Source: Cerrena zonata
Taxonomy: Eukaryota; Basidiomycota; Agaricomycetes; Polyporales; Cerrenaceae
Assembly: GCA_038087015.1 (NCBI GenBank)
Contig: JASBNA010000004.1
Span: 1,798,001-1,862,000 of the forward strand
Reading direction: 5' to 3'
Length of the DNA stretch: 64,000 bases
This document shows, piece by piece, positions 1-10,907 of the stretch (position 1 is the first letter of the stretch; each line of letters starts with the position of its first letter). Under the pieces are notes generated by a model. That model did no database searches, had not been told where the DNA came from, and was given only the letters and a program-made list of their open reading frames with translations. A program made the translations under genes and the position numbers.

Positions 1-432
1 CTTATCTCCCGATCTCTTTCCCATTTCCCCTCGATCTCCCCGGTCCGGCGACTAATCGTATTGCTGCCAGTATGTCTTACCGTACAATTGGACTTGCAAA
101 CCTGGAGTCCAAGTCGAAAGTCGAAAGGTGGATGAGTGCTCGGCTTCGGTAGGCGGATGCGGAAGGACGGATGCGGAAGTGGAAGTGGACGATGCGCCTC
201 ACAATCCGTTCCGAGCGTCGAGGGCCGCTGCACGTTCCGAGCGCTAACCTTCCGACGAGGATGTAGGTCCAAACCTATAAAGCTAGGGTCGAGACATGGG
301 TCAACGCTACCTATTGTCTTCTCTCTAACTATCATCTACTTGCAACTTCGTGCCGGTCACGAAACTTTACCCAAACCCAAAGAACTTCTTTCACTCCACA
401 ACTCCTCACTACCCTTTAGTCTCTAGATCATC
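1..432. other. Upstream region of the RhoGAP-like gene
   Basis: No convincing coding sequence is seen. The first 50 bases are strongly pyrimidine-rich. A TATA-like CTATAAAG lies at 274-281, about 155 bp before the ATG at 433. CT-rich and CA-rich sequence follows, consistent with a fungal 5' leader. Confidence 0.5.
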
Positions 433-3295
433 ATGGGTCTCTTCACCAAGAAAGACAAATCTGCTTCTTCTTGCGATGCTCCCAAACCCAAGCCCAACAA
501 GCTTACCAAAAAGAAACAGGATGCTTCTACTACACCTGTCCCTCCTACCATGCCTTCATCCACCTCATCCACCTCAGCTGCTCGAGGAATCCTCCGCAAA
601 CCCTCCAGTACATTCTACACTAGAGATTCCATCAGCAGCAACGCCACGGCTTGTGAAATACCCGTCGCTCTTCAACCTAAAAACAAAGGCAAAGGGAAAG
701 AGTCTGGTACTCGAACCCAACCGCATGCAGCCCATATCACTCCTCCGAACCATAGAGCTTCAGAACCCAATATCAATGCTTCCAAAAACAATTATCCAGA
801 TCGTTTACGATTCGCGTCATTACCTACAGACCATCTCCCTTCTACAAACGAGAACCCCTACCCTGCCATGCCTCGCCCATCCACCTGTTCAACTACCACT
901 ACCCTAAACGGAACAGTCGACGAGCAGAAAAAAGCCAAGAAGTCCAAAAAAGATAAACACAAAATCCCTGAAGGTCGTTTCAGATACCACTCCCAAACAC
1001 TCGACTTTGAAGTATTCAAAGCCCCCCAATACGACTCCTCCGTCGCCGCCCGTCACGAAGAATTCTTCGTCTCCACCGAACCCGAATGGGTCCCCCTAGC
1101 CAACTACGCCCCCCGCCCCAACTTCCTTCCCCAAGAGACCGACGTCCGGTCGTTGACGGCGTATCCGTTTTTGGATCTGGGGTTGGTGACGAGGAGTCTG
1201 AAACAGGCGTTGAAGAAGGAGGGAAAGCGGATTGAAGATTATTTGGAGGTGGATGATATTGTGGCTCTTAAGTGTTGGGAGACGGATGAGGTTGAGGGGT
1301 TGAAGGATTGTACGAAGTTTAGGGGACGGAAACATGCTATTGCGCAGGCGGAGAGAGATTGGAGGAGGAAGGAGAGGCAGTTCCGTAAGTTTCTTTTTTG
1401 CTTCTTGCTTCTTATGAGACGAGATGCTGACACTTTTTTTTTGTAGACGTCTTTGGTGCTTCGTTGAAGATCATCGAAAGGAAAGCTACTACTTGGGTTC
1501 CTATTTTCGGGTTTATGCACCGAGTACCCAAAGTCGCCGTGGCTTGTATCGAAAGGCTATACGCCAATGGTAAGTCTCTTCCTCGACTTCATCGCTTCCT
1601 TTTCAAGCTAACGCCTTCCTTGTAGGGATGGACACACCAGATCTCTTCCATCAAAAACCCAACGGTGTCCGCTTAACCTCCCTCATCTGTCAATTCGACT
1701 CGTTCGACCCCAACGCCCCACTCCCCGACCTCTCGGAAGAATCTCCCGCCATGGTCGCCGCACTCCTCTCCACATTCATCGGCTCCATCCAAGGTCCTAT
1801 CATCCACAGAACCTACTTCGATGCCCTCTGGGCATGGGTCGTCCAACCCACTATCGCCCGTGAAACGGAGTATCGTCAGAAACTTCGTATCCAACTCATC
1901 GAAGGTGATGACGGTGAAATCGAAAGTGCTAGCGAGGACGACGAGTATGAGGAAGAGATCGTCCTTGGTGCTCATGGTCTCCCGAGTTTCAACTCTAGGA
2001 AACAGAAAAGGAGACGTGCCGAGAAAGCAAAGGAGAGAGCCAAGAGACGAGAAATCCGAGCAGCCAATCCCGAGTTGGCCAAGAAGAACAGACATGAAGC
2101 GAGGGTTAGCAAACGGAAGTTCTTGGAACACGAGACTTTTGTTTTCGAAACCCATCAAGTCGCCGTGACGAGATTCGTGTTGATGTGTCTCCCACCTCAC
2201 ACGTTCTCGTTCATGATGTACGTCTTCACCTTCCTCGCCGAGCTCCCCAAACATCCGGACAACGGAGTGAGGTACGACACCTTGTCGGACATGTATGCGT
2301 GGAAGTTGCTCGGTGGACCTAACAGGTCTTCGTGCGAGGCTGTTATGAGATGGTTGCTCAGTCGTTGGTGGAGAGTCGTTGAGGGCTTCAAGAGTGATGA
2401 AGTCAAGGCTGAGGAGGAGAGACTCTTGCAGAAACGTGCTGCCGAGTTTGGCGCAGAGGATGAAGAGTTCGAGAGGTTGTGCCGCGGTGAAGACCTCGTG
2501 AAAACCCCTGGATCCGAAATCGAGCCCCTCACTCAATCTCCTCTTCCCATGGAGGAAGACACGGGTTACTTCGACAAGGCCCACACCAAAACTCCTTCGA
2601 CTCAATTCGAGGAGAAGGAGTTATACAACCCCTACGAGAACTGGTCCAACTCTTCACCCACGTCAACGATTCCTCCAGCGCACTTCCCCGAACCTCCTCA
2701 AACGCCTACACAGCCGGAGACCCCCAAAGTCGAGATTGGCGAAGATACCACTGTTATCTCGCCTTTCAAGATTGAGGATGAAGGGTATGCCACCGACGAT
2801 GAGGAGGAGGAGGCATTTGAAAAGACTACTAGGACAGCGAGACTCGCCAAGGCGATCTCTGTCGTGTCCGAATGGGCACCTCCCCAAAGAGAAGCCTTTT
2901 CAGCCATCAAAGATCTTCTTCATACCGAGCAAGAGATACAACCTCTCACTCCAGGTTGTGAGACGGATGGTATGAGTGTGTATTCCCAAGGTAAGATCCC
3001 TTCTTGCACCTTTCGGTTTGACACGGTTGCTGACTTGACTGTTCTTTATTCAGATGTTCGTCCTCGTACTGCCTATGACGATGATGTCACTGTAGAGTCT
3101 TTCATCGACGAGTACATCGCCTCGCGTACGCCCCTGTTGTCTAGACGCGCAACTCGGACATCAGTGCTTCGTGTGGCTGATGAACCATCTGAGTTGAAGA
3201 AACAGTTGCAGGAGGCGTTGGACGAGAGAGACCGAGCGCAGAAACGCATCGAGGCGATGCAAAAGAAGTTTGAGTCTGGACTTGAGCTTCGTTAG
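433..3295 (+). CDS. RhoGAP-domain protein with degenerate arginine finger and C-terminal coiled coil
   Basis: Four exons are read: 433-1384, 1447-1569, 1626-2990 and 3054-3295, giving about 893 residues. The last intron (2991-3053, 63 nt) is a multiple of three and open, so its retention would not break the frame. The N-terminal 300 residues are basic and Ser/Pro-rich. A RhoGAP fold begins near residue 318 with VFGASLKIIERK and continues through the VPKVAVACIERLYANG helix and a PxLxxLSEES-type loop. Two features are odd. Where active RhoGAPs have GIFRxSG, this protein reads DTPDLFHQKPNG and lacks the catalytic arginine. A charged insertion of about 90 residues (nt 1905-2150, acidic then Arg/Lys-rich) splits the domain before it resumes at QVAVTRFVLMCL. 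The last 35 residues look like a coiled coil. RhoGAPs stimulate GTP hydrolysis by Rho/Cdc42 GTPases at the cell cortex. This one may bind without catalysing. Confidence 0.75.
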
Positions 3296-3424
3296 ATTGA
3301 TGTCGTGTGCTGGTTCACATGGACGCATAGAATGGGCTAGAGTAGTAACTTATTAGAATAACAACATAACAATAACGAAATTATCAAAAACATTTAACAA
3401 CAAACCTTTTGTGCGAATTCAGTT

Positions 3425-3950
3425 TCAAGATTCCGCTCTTGAGGTTAGTTTCTGACGCTCTTCAATGGCTTTATACCACGAAGATAATTGTAAGTCGTTA
3501 GCCTCGCGAACCAGTAAAGCACGGAAGATGATCTTTTTCGTCGCTTTCGACACAGAGATATCCGATCTCAAATATCTAACATCTTTCTGTAGAAAAAGTT
3601 CAGTTGAGTCTCCGGCTCACGTTCAGACACCTGGAGATTTAGAACACTGACAGGCGTTTGTTCAAGGTAGCCCATGGCCACCACGAGCGTGTGTGCCTCT
3701 CGGAGCCAAGTAGATGGCACGTAAGGGTCCACGCATAGTGACACATCAATAAGGACATTATCATCCTCGTCACTAAGTATCATGGTCGACGAGGCGACAT
3801 CGTAGGATGATACGCTGTTAGCACAAAACACGATGAGTTACGTTCTATCAGGCAGCGTCACGAGTAAACTCACCGCCCAGCAACCCGCACTTTCATCGGG
3901 AGTTTCTTTGTTGAAACATCACGGAGTCTTGTGGGTATAGCAGGTTCCAT
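3425..3950 (-). CDS. TEN1: TEN1-like OB-fold subunit of the CST telomere-capping complex
   Basis: Three minus-strand exons join in frame: 3950-3874, 3814-3631 and 3586-3425, giving 140 residues. Introns are 59 nt (GTGAGT donor) and 44 nt (GTGTCT donor, TTTTTCTACAG acceptor). The ATG at 3950 is the first in frame. The order matches TEN1/OB-fold architecture: a leader with KVRVAGRV (strand 1), SSYD, a TMILSD strand, a VLIDVSLCVDP strand, a TLVVAMGYLEQ strand, then FRALLVREANDLQLSSWY and a charged C-terminal helix. TEN1 is usually about 120-160 residues. In other fungi and animals it binds STN1 and helps cap telomeres and fill in the lagging strand. The gene runs divergently from AKR1 and converges on the RhoGAP gene, with 129 bp between stops. 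The family call rests on pattern and length, since TEN1 proteins diverge strongly. Another small OB-fold protein is the main alternative. Confidence 0.68.
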
Positions 3951-4569
3951 TGTCTTTCATAAAGATTGTTCTCAAGAGAAGTTCGTTCCAAACTGCTAAT
4001 AGCACGAGAGGTTGTGGATTAACGTCAAGGTGTAATTGGTCGTCAATGTCGAACGTTGAACTTGGTGAGCTCAAAAAGGAAGCACGGCATTTGCCGTTGC
4101 AGTGGCGTTCCCTGGTCCAACTCGACCGTGACTTTGACGTCACTGGTAAGTAGTACTACTTCAAAGCTTCATGCCGTTGATGTACAAACTACGTTGTGCT
4201 GAACCACACAAATTCTCATCTGTTGAATTGACACAGGATATGACCTGGCGTTCAGAATAAACTTACACATAAACTTTTAGCTTGACTCACGAGCCTTAGA
4301 CTCGGACGCTTCCAATTAGTATGTGCTATGTACTCTCTGCGTAAACACCATGCCATCGGATTCGGGGTATACTCAAGCCTCTGCGCCTGCTAGGCTCACA
4401 ACGGCTACGGTCACAAAGAATAGAACTCAGTCCATTGAGTTGGGGCGCTGGTTTAGCAGAAGTTCATACGGCTGTTCTAAAAAGGGACGTTCGGTATTTT
4501 TCTATATAAACTCTGTTGGGAAGGGTTCCCAGGCAAGACAGCGACATTTCACCAACAACCTTGCTCGTC
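3951..4569. other. Divergent intergenic region between TEN1-like gene and AKR1
   Basis: Short frames on both strands lack recognisable content. The AKR1-proximal end holds a TATA box. No TATA is seen on the TEN1 side. Confidence 0.5.
4503..4510 (+). promoter_or_regulatory. TATA box of AKR1
   Basis: TATATAAA lies 60-67 bp before the ATG at 4570, in the spacing shared by several oxidoreductase genes in this window. Confidence 0.6.
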
Positions 4570-6282
4570 ATGTCCGTTGCAGCTACTGCTAAGAAAGTTG
4601 GTTATGGTACGCGATAATCTTTCCTCTATCATGATTTTCATATACTAAGGCTAATACTGCCCAGCTCGTCTCGGTAACTCTGGATTAAAGGTCTCGAAGA
4701 TTATCCTGGGATGTATGTCCTACGGTGCTAAAGGCTGGCAACCGTGGGTTATCTCTGACGAGCAAGAGGCTTTCAAGCATATCAAGTTTGCGTAGGTGTT
4801 AATCTCAAACTAGGATAGAAAAATTGGAGACTAATATCTTGTTCAGCTATGATCACGGAATTCAGACTTTCGACACGGCAAATGTGAGTTCCAGCACGAT
4901 TAAATTGACCACCCACCAAACTTACCGACTTCTAGACGTACTCTAATGGCTTGTCGGAAGTGATGTTGGGAAAGGCCATTAAGCATCACAATTTACCTCG
5001 TGAAGAGTTGGTCATTATGACAAAGGTTGGTTTCCGTAGTTTACAGGAGTTGACTTCTCATCCATCTTATCCCTATGCCTTCAGCTTCACGCGCCAGTTG
5101 CCAAGGTCTATGATACAAACTTATTCGCGATCAGCGGAACTTTGGAAGATATTGGTCTAGTAAACCAATATGGCCTCAGTCGAAAGGTAACCAGGTTGCC
5201 TAAGTACCACGATTTTGAACTGATCATTATTGATCAGAATATTTTTGCTGCTGTGAAAGCCAGCTTGGAGCGTCTTCAACTCGACTACATTGACGTTTTG
5301 CAATGTGAGTAATTTATGTACGGGTATAGCGGTGAAAATGTATTTACACCTGCTTACCAGGTCATCGATTCGATTATCAGACCCCTATTGAAGAAACCAT
5401 GCAAGCTCTTCACGACGTCGTCCAGGCAGGATTAGTCCGCTATATTGGCATGAGCTCGTGCTATGCTTATCAGTGTAGGTATATTTTTCAAAGCGATTGT
5501 GTTTGAACCTAACTCTGTCCTTTAGTCCAGATGATGCAAAGTATGACATATTCCGATTTATAACGTCGTTCAGGTTCTAATATGGGGTATTCCAGACTAT
5601 GCTATCAACAATAAACTGACCCCGTTCATCTCTATGCAAAATCACTATAATCTTGCATATCGTGAGGAAGAACGTGAGATGATGCCTACTCTTAAGGTCG
5701 GTTCAAATAGCTCGATATAAGGATACCATTCTGATCAGGGGGTGTTGATAGGTGTTTGGAGTTGGTGCGATTCCTTGGTCTCCGCTGGCTCGTGGTTACC
5801 TGACCAGACCTTTGGACCAAACAACGTCCCGAGGCGACAGCGATCCGTACGTATTGATGTATCCATTGTTTTTCTTCTTTATCCCTAATTCGTTCGTGCC
5901 TTTTGCAGCTGGGCCAACTTCTATGCAACCACTCCCGGTGGATCCGAGATCGTCAAGAGAGTCGAGGAGCTAGCCAAACGTAAATCCGTCAGCATGGCTC
6001 AAATTGCAACCGCGTGGTCCATGGGAAAGGACGGTGAGTGTGGAAAATAATACTGCTGAGATATCTAGGTTGATTATTATTTGTGGTCAGGTGTGACCGC
6101 ACCAATAGTCGGGACCACTAGTCTCAAGAACCTGGAAGACCTCATTAGTATGTCCACAATGTGTTTGCTTTCTTAATGTGCTAATTTTCTGTACAGAATC
6201 GGTAGATGTGAAATTGTCAGAGGATGAGGTTAAGTATCTAGAGGAGCCATACCAAGCCGTTGCTATTTTTGGGCACTCCTAG
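4570..6282 (+). CDS. Aldo-keto reductase (AKR9/aryl-alcohol dehydrogenase-like), copy 1
   Basis: About 13 short exons encode roughly 350 residues, from [13 protein letters not shown] to a C-terminus ending VAIFGHS. The protein is an NADP-dependent AKR barrel that reduces aldehydes or ketones, expected in the cytosol. Visible motifs are [20 protein letters not shown] at the N-terminus and the full catalytic tetrad: Asp in QTFDTAN, Tyr in TYSNG, Lys in VIMTK, and His in QCHRFD. The coenzyme-binding end has [14 protein letters not shown]. Exon 8 (5526-5540) is only 15 nt and is conserved in size in both paralogs. The gene is intact as read and is followed in the same direction by copy 2, showing tandem duplication. 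The TATA box and AKR9-like family suggest inducible handling of aromatic aldehydes. The substrate is inference. Confidence 0.85.
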
Positions 6283-6929
6283 ATTTGTTCGTACTCAATG
6301 ATTTGAAACAATATTGAACTTGAATCTATGATCATTTCGGTGGTGTCCGCGCGTTCCCCTGGCTCTACTCTTCATCTCCGAAACTCCGAAGACATACCTT
6401 TACTTGATACAAAAGTTCTGCGATCGGGTTCTTTGGGATGCATATTGGGCGGGTGAGTGGTCTGAAGCTTTCATCGCGAAGTGTTATTGAACAGCGTACT
6501 AGTCTGTTTGCCATCATCAACCACATTATTCACAGCAGATGATAATCAAGACCACCATCTCATAACTTTTCATATTCTTTTCGGCGGGTACTAAGAGACT
6601 CGCAAGACGCTCTGGGATCAAAAAGAGATGGATGCAGAATCAAACTGACTCTCACATTCGTACTCACGAGTCACGATAGGTAGGTACATCTCCAATTAGA
6701 TATGCTATTATAAGACTACGTCTACGTCTAGTGCCGCATACACACCTAATCTCCGCGCCGTCGGAACCGGAGAAATTTCCTAAACATCGGCATGACTATA
6801 GTCACCTTCTGCAAAGGACTGCTAACGCGCTGATCAATGGTCTCGGCATGCATCAACACGAACTAGATATAAAAGCCCTCCTGAAATGAGCCGAGGTAGA
6901 GCTTCACACCAACTACATCTATCACTGGC
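6283..6929. other. Spacer between tandem AKR genes
   Basis: No gene is seen. It contains the 3' end of AKR1 and the promoter of AKR2. Confidence 0.5.
6868..6874 (+). promoter_or_regulatory. TATA box of AKR2
   Basis: TATAAAA lies 56-62 bp before the ATG at 6930, in nearly the same place as in AKR1. Confidence 0.65.
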
Positions 6930-8656
6930 ATGTCTGTCTCGGTCAAAAAGATCGGATACGGTACGCATAGACACCCCTGCTACAACATCCAATTCTGACT
7001 TCAGTGTATAGTTCGTCTCGGTAACTCCGGATTGAAGGTCTCAAAAATCATTTTGGGATGTATGTCTTACGGTGCCAAAGGCTGGCAGCCCTGGGTCATC
7101 TCTGATGAACAGGAGGCTTTTAAGCATATCAAATTTGCGTCAGTATCTATACCAACTCCTACTTCTAATTATTCTCCGAACAACATAATGCTAATACGTA
7201 AGGCCTGTTCAGATACGACCACGGCATTCAGACATTTGACACGGCCAATGTAAGTACTTACAACTATATTTGCCACTTGTTTCTCATATATTTATACTAG
7301 GGGTACTCGAACGGCTTGTCCGAGGTTATCCTGGGCAAAGCCATCAAGCATTATGATTTGCCCCGTGAAGAGCTAGTTATTATGACGAAGGCCAGTATCA
7401 TTTTCTACATATGCTCCATTCACTCATATTTTCTACAGCTATTCGCGCCAGTGGCCAAGCAGTACGATACAAACCTGTTCGCGGGTGCTTGGAACTTCGA
7501 CGATCAGGGCTTTGTGAACCAATTTGGACTCAGTCGCAAGGTGACCTATAAATCAAACACCATTCAATTTGATGTTCTAACAACATCCCCAGAATATTTT
7601 CGCTTCGGTGAAGGCTAGTTTGGAACGCCTCCAGGTCGACTATATTGACCTGTTGCAATGTGAGTCGAATTCCTAAACACTCGTGATGACAACTGGTTGA
7701 GAAACTTGATTCTGCATGCTAGGTCACCGATTCGACAACAATGTTCCCATCGGAGAGACCATGCAAGCCCTCCATGACGTAGTAAAAGCTGGATACGTTC
7801 GATACGTGGGGATGAGCTCCTGTTTTGCCTACCAATGTGAGTCCCTCCTATGAACCAATGAATATGACCAGGTACTCAAAGACTTCTCCTAGTCCATGCG
7901 ATGCAGAGTACGAAGCCTCTTATTTTATAGTACATGAAAGATCTTCTGACCGTGAACGTTTTAGACTACGCCATCACCAACAACCTAACCCCATTCATCT
8001 CCATGCAAAATCATTACAATCTTGCATATCGTGAAGAGGAACGTGAGATGTTCCCTACTCTCAAGGTTTGTACGCTCTTTATAAACGGGTGTAATATTCT
8101 AATGGGCATTTCATAGCTGTTCGGGGTTGGAGCAATTCCTTGGTCTCCTCTTGCTCGCGGATACCTTACTCGTCCTCCAGACCAAACCACAACACGAAGT
8201 GATTCTGATGTGTGAGTTCCACTCATTCCATGGTTATGGTACGATCGTTTTAACTTGATGCTCCTTGATGCAGCTGGTTTAAATATTACTCTACCACAAT
8301 TGGAGGACCTGAGATTGTCAAGAGGGTCGAAGAGCTTGCCAAGAGAAAATCCGTAAGCATGGCCCAAATCGCTAATGCCTGGGTTATGGCAAAGGATGGT
8401 GATTGCGACTATAGATGTGCAGTACTGAGTGGCAATTGACTAACTATTCAATACTAGGTGTGACTGCTCCAATTGTTGGGACCACAAGCTTGAAGAATTT
8501 GGAGGATCTCATCGGTATGTTTGTAATGATTGCACTTGACCTCTTCGATGTTGAAGTCTTATTCTCGTAGCATCCGTGGACGTCAAGTTGACGGAGGAGG
8601 ATATGAAGTACCTGGAAGAACCGTACAAAGCGGCAGCAGTATTCGGGCACTTCTAA
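6930..8656 (+). CDS. Aldo-keto reductase (AKR9/aryl-alcohol dehydrogenase-like), copy 2
   Basis: This tandem paralog of AKR1 has the same exon plan and starts [11 protein letters not shown]. It keeps [20 protein letters not shown] and the catalytic tetrad: Asp in QTFDTAN, Tyr in GYSNG, Lys in VIMTK, His in QCHRFD. It ends AAAVFGHF. The 15-nt microexon is 7893-7907. The intron after the catalytic lysine (7391-7438, 48 nt) begins GCCAGT where AKR1 has GTTGGT. It must be a GC-AG intron or be retained, which would insert 16 hydrophobic residues in frame. No other frame problem is seen. It probably shares substrate class with AKR1, but the middle segment ([20 protein letters not shown]) has diverged, so specificity may differ. 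Confidence 0.83.
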
Positions 8657-9397
8657 ACACTACATAATGCATAATGTGCCAGTTCGAAACAGACAATATC
8701 ACTCTACACCATTCATACTTACAGTTTTTTCAACCTGAGCGTGGTCACCACATTATCACAGTGATGAAGGCTGCAGAATGCGGGTTGACTTTTCTCAGCA
8801 CGCGGTGAGCATACTTGAGCTTCCATCACGATAGATCATGATCCACATCCTTACAAATACCCGGAAAACGGCATGGGGTACCTTGTCCGCTGGGCCTTAA
8901 CATCAAGGAATTTCCGAGCTCTAAAACATTCTGGAAAGCATACTACTTGAGAGTGCACGACACCCGAAGAAGTTCAAGTTGTCCCGGAATGGGTATTGAC
9001 GCTATATATCGATCATTTACTTCGTATCCTCCCTGTGGCGACTTTCGAAGCAAACACGCGATCGAGCACAGGACAATTGATGGAAGCTATGAAACACCAT
9101 GGAATGCATGGGTCCTTCCATATGGAGCCCATCATCTCCCCGGTCGACAGATGTATATAAGGTTGTGTTGCTGATATGTCGTCCCCTAGCCTTCCGCTCA
9201 TCTCGACTCATACTTCATTTTCTCCCAAGGCAAGCTCTGGCAGGTGAGCACAATTAAAATCCTTGACGTCTTGGATAATAAGTTGAAATAAATGCGAATG
9301 TGTATAGCTTGACTTGTTTACTGCATATTTTCTCTAACGGCCCATTACGACGATTACTTCCGACCTTTGTTTATTCTGTTCATTAATCTGACCCGAG
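8657..9397. other. Spacer with promoter of the small secreted protein
   Basis: No gene is recognised. A TATA-like TATATAAGG lies near 9153. A possible leader intron runs from GTGAGC near 9243 towards the ATG at 9398. Confidence 0.4.
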
Positions 9398-9913
9398 ATG
9401 TTCATCAAGATCTTCTACCTCCTTGCCCTTGCTGCCTTCGTCGCCCCTAGTTTGGCAGCGACGCCGTACAGCGAGCTCCGTGCGAGAGATCTGTAAGTTC
9501 CGTCACTCCAGGTAATTCAATGATCATGTATTCACTATAATCATAGTGAGCTCACTAGGAGAAAAGTTCTGGCTATCAATTCGTACTGCAATATTTTCCC
9601 GGAAGGGGACATCTGCAACCAGGCTGCCATCAGGTACGTGTAATACTTACCCCATCTTGTGATCATGTCTTGACTTCTCTCGGATGCAGACCATCTGTGT
9701 CAGAACGAGCAGTGTATGTCTATTCGTTCAAAACCCTTGACAAGTGTCTAACAACCCTGTAGTGACGAATTCTCCGGTGCCATTATGAAACGTCTTGACG
9801 GTCTCATCGCAAGCAATTGTGCATCCCTTCCGGAACATCTGAGGGTTGCTCTCGCGGCTAAGGGACATTGTCGTCAAACCCAAGATACATTGCCATTGCC
9901 AGTAACACAGTAA
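9398..9913 (+). CDS. Small secreted cysteine-containing protein
   Basis: Four exons (first 9398-9492; last ends at the TAA at 9911-9913) encode about 118 residues. The first 20 residues (MFIKIFYLLALAAFVAPSLA) form a clear signal peptide. The mature part of about 98 residues is hydrophilic and has four cysteines (in SYCNIF, DICNQ, SNCAS and GHCRQ), enough for two disulfides. An LRAR dibasic-like stretch near residue 28 could be a processing site. No known domain is recognised. In agarics such proteins include effector-like and developmental secreted proteins. The role here is unknown. All introns have GT-AG borders and keep frame. Confidence 0.72.
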
Positions 9914-10907
9914 GAATCTTCTCTATGGTCAAAATATTTGTGTACTGATTAGTCTCTGAACTTGCGATATTTAGGCAGACAGGGTCTATCGCTTCATGAT
10001 AAATTTGCTTAGTATATTTATTGATGTATGGATGCACCCATTTCGTCAGGTGAGCTGGCATGACTGTGGTATCTGTTGGTATCTGTCACTGTCGGCTGCC
10101 TTTCGAAGATCTTTTGAACACGAGATGATTTTGAAGGCCCAGTGACTGGCTGTCAGGGAGACAACGGCCAATATTTCTGCGGATTTGCCAGTGAGTAGCA
10201 ATTTCGGCAATTTCCGATTACGTCTTGGCGGCAACTCCTGTGAGGCCTGAACATTGTTTCCATTCTGCCAACATCCTGTTCTACTGAGGGGCGAGATTAG
10301 GCGATAAGTTACAAATTCCTCAATTGCGCCCAACTCGAATATCTGATTTGGTTCACCTTCCGTGAGGTCGCAACTTTGACACAAGTACAAATAAACTTAA
10401 TAGAGGTCGGTGTGAATTAGAAGGTGTTGTTTATTCATTCATACTACCAGTTTGCATATTTTACTACATGATACAGGTACGAACGCTTCAACTCATCTGC
10501 TCTCTCGGAAGTCCTGTTCCGTTCTCATGATGATTGGACTTATGGCAGACTTCAACAATGTTCTAAAAGCAGACGATTGGCGTATAGAACTTGATGTTCT
10601 ATACCCGAATCGCCTTCGTGTATACATACCTCTCCTCTCGCAGGTACTACTATGCATCGTTTGATGCTCTGAGAATTGAACGGTAACCAGCATATACTCT
10701 AGCAATGGCAAGAACAGCGAAATGTTCTTCCGTTAGCGATGCTAGAGGCGGACCGACACAGTGCGGGAGGAAGATACCCAGAGCGCCCTTGTACACCGAC
10801 CGGCCAGACGGTCCGGTAACACGGACCGCTTCGAAAGACACAAAACTCATAAATGTCGGGCTCATCAGCTGCACGTATACCGTATCTCTGTTCAAATCCC
10901 TCCCCTC
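9914..10907. other. Gene-free spacer before the DapA-family gene
   Basis: Only unsupported short frames occur on both strands. No repeat or RNA gene is evident. Confidence 0.5.

Noticed and set aside
1628..3295. RhoGAP gene starting at the ATG at 1628
   Set aside because: Upstream exons join in phase and supply the first half of the RhoGAP domain, so this ATG is internal.
10881..10901. GTTCAAATCCC resembling a tRNA B box
   Set aside because: No A box at the right distance and no cloverleaf; it lies just before the ATG of the DapA-family gene.
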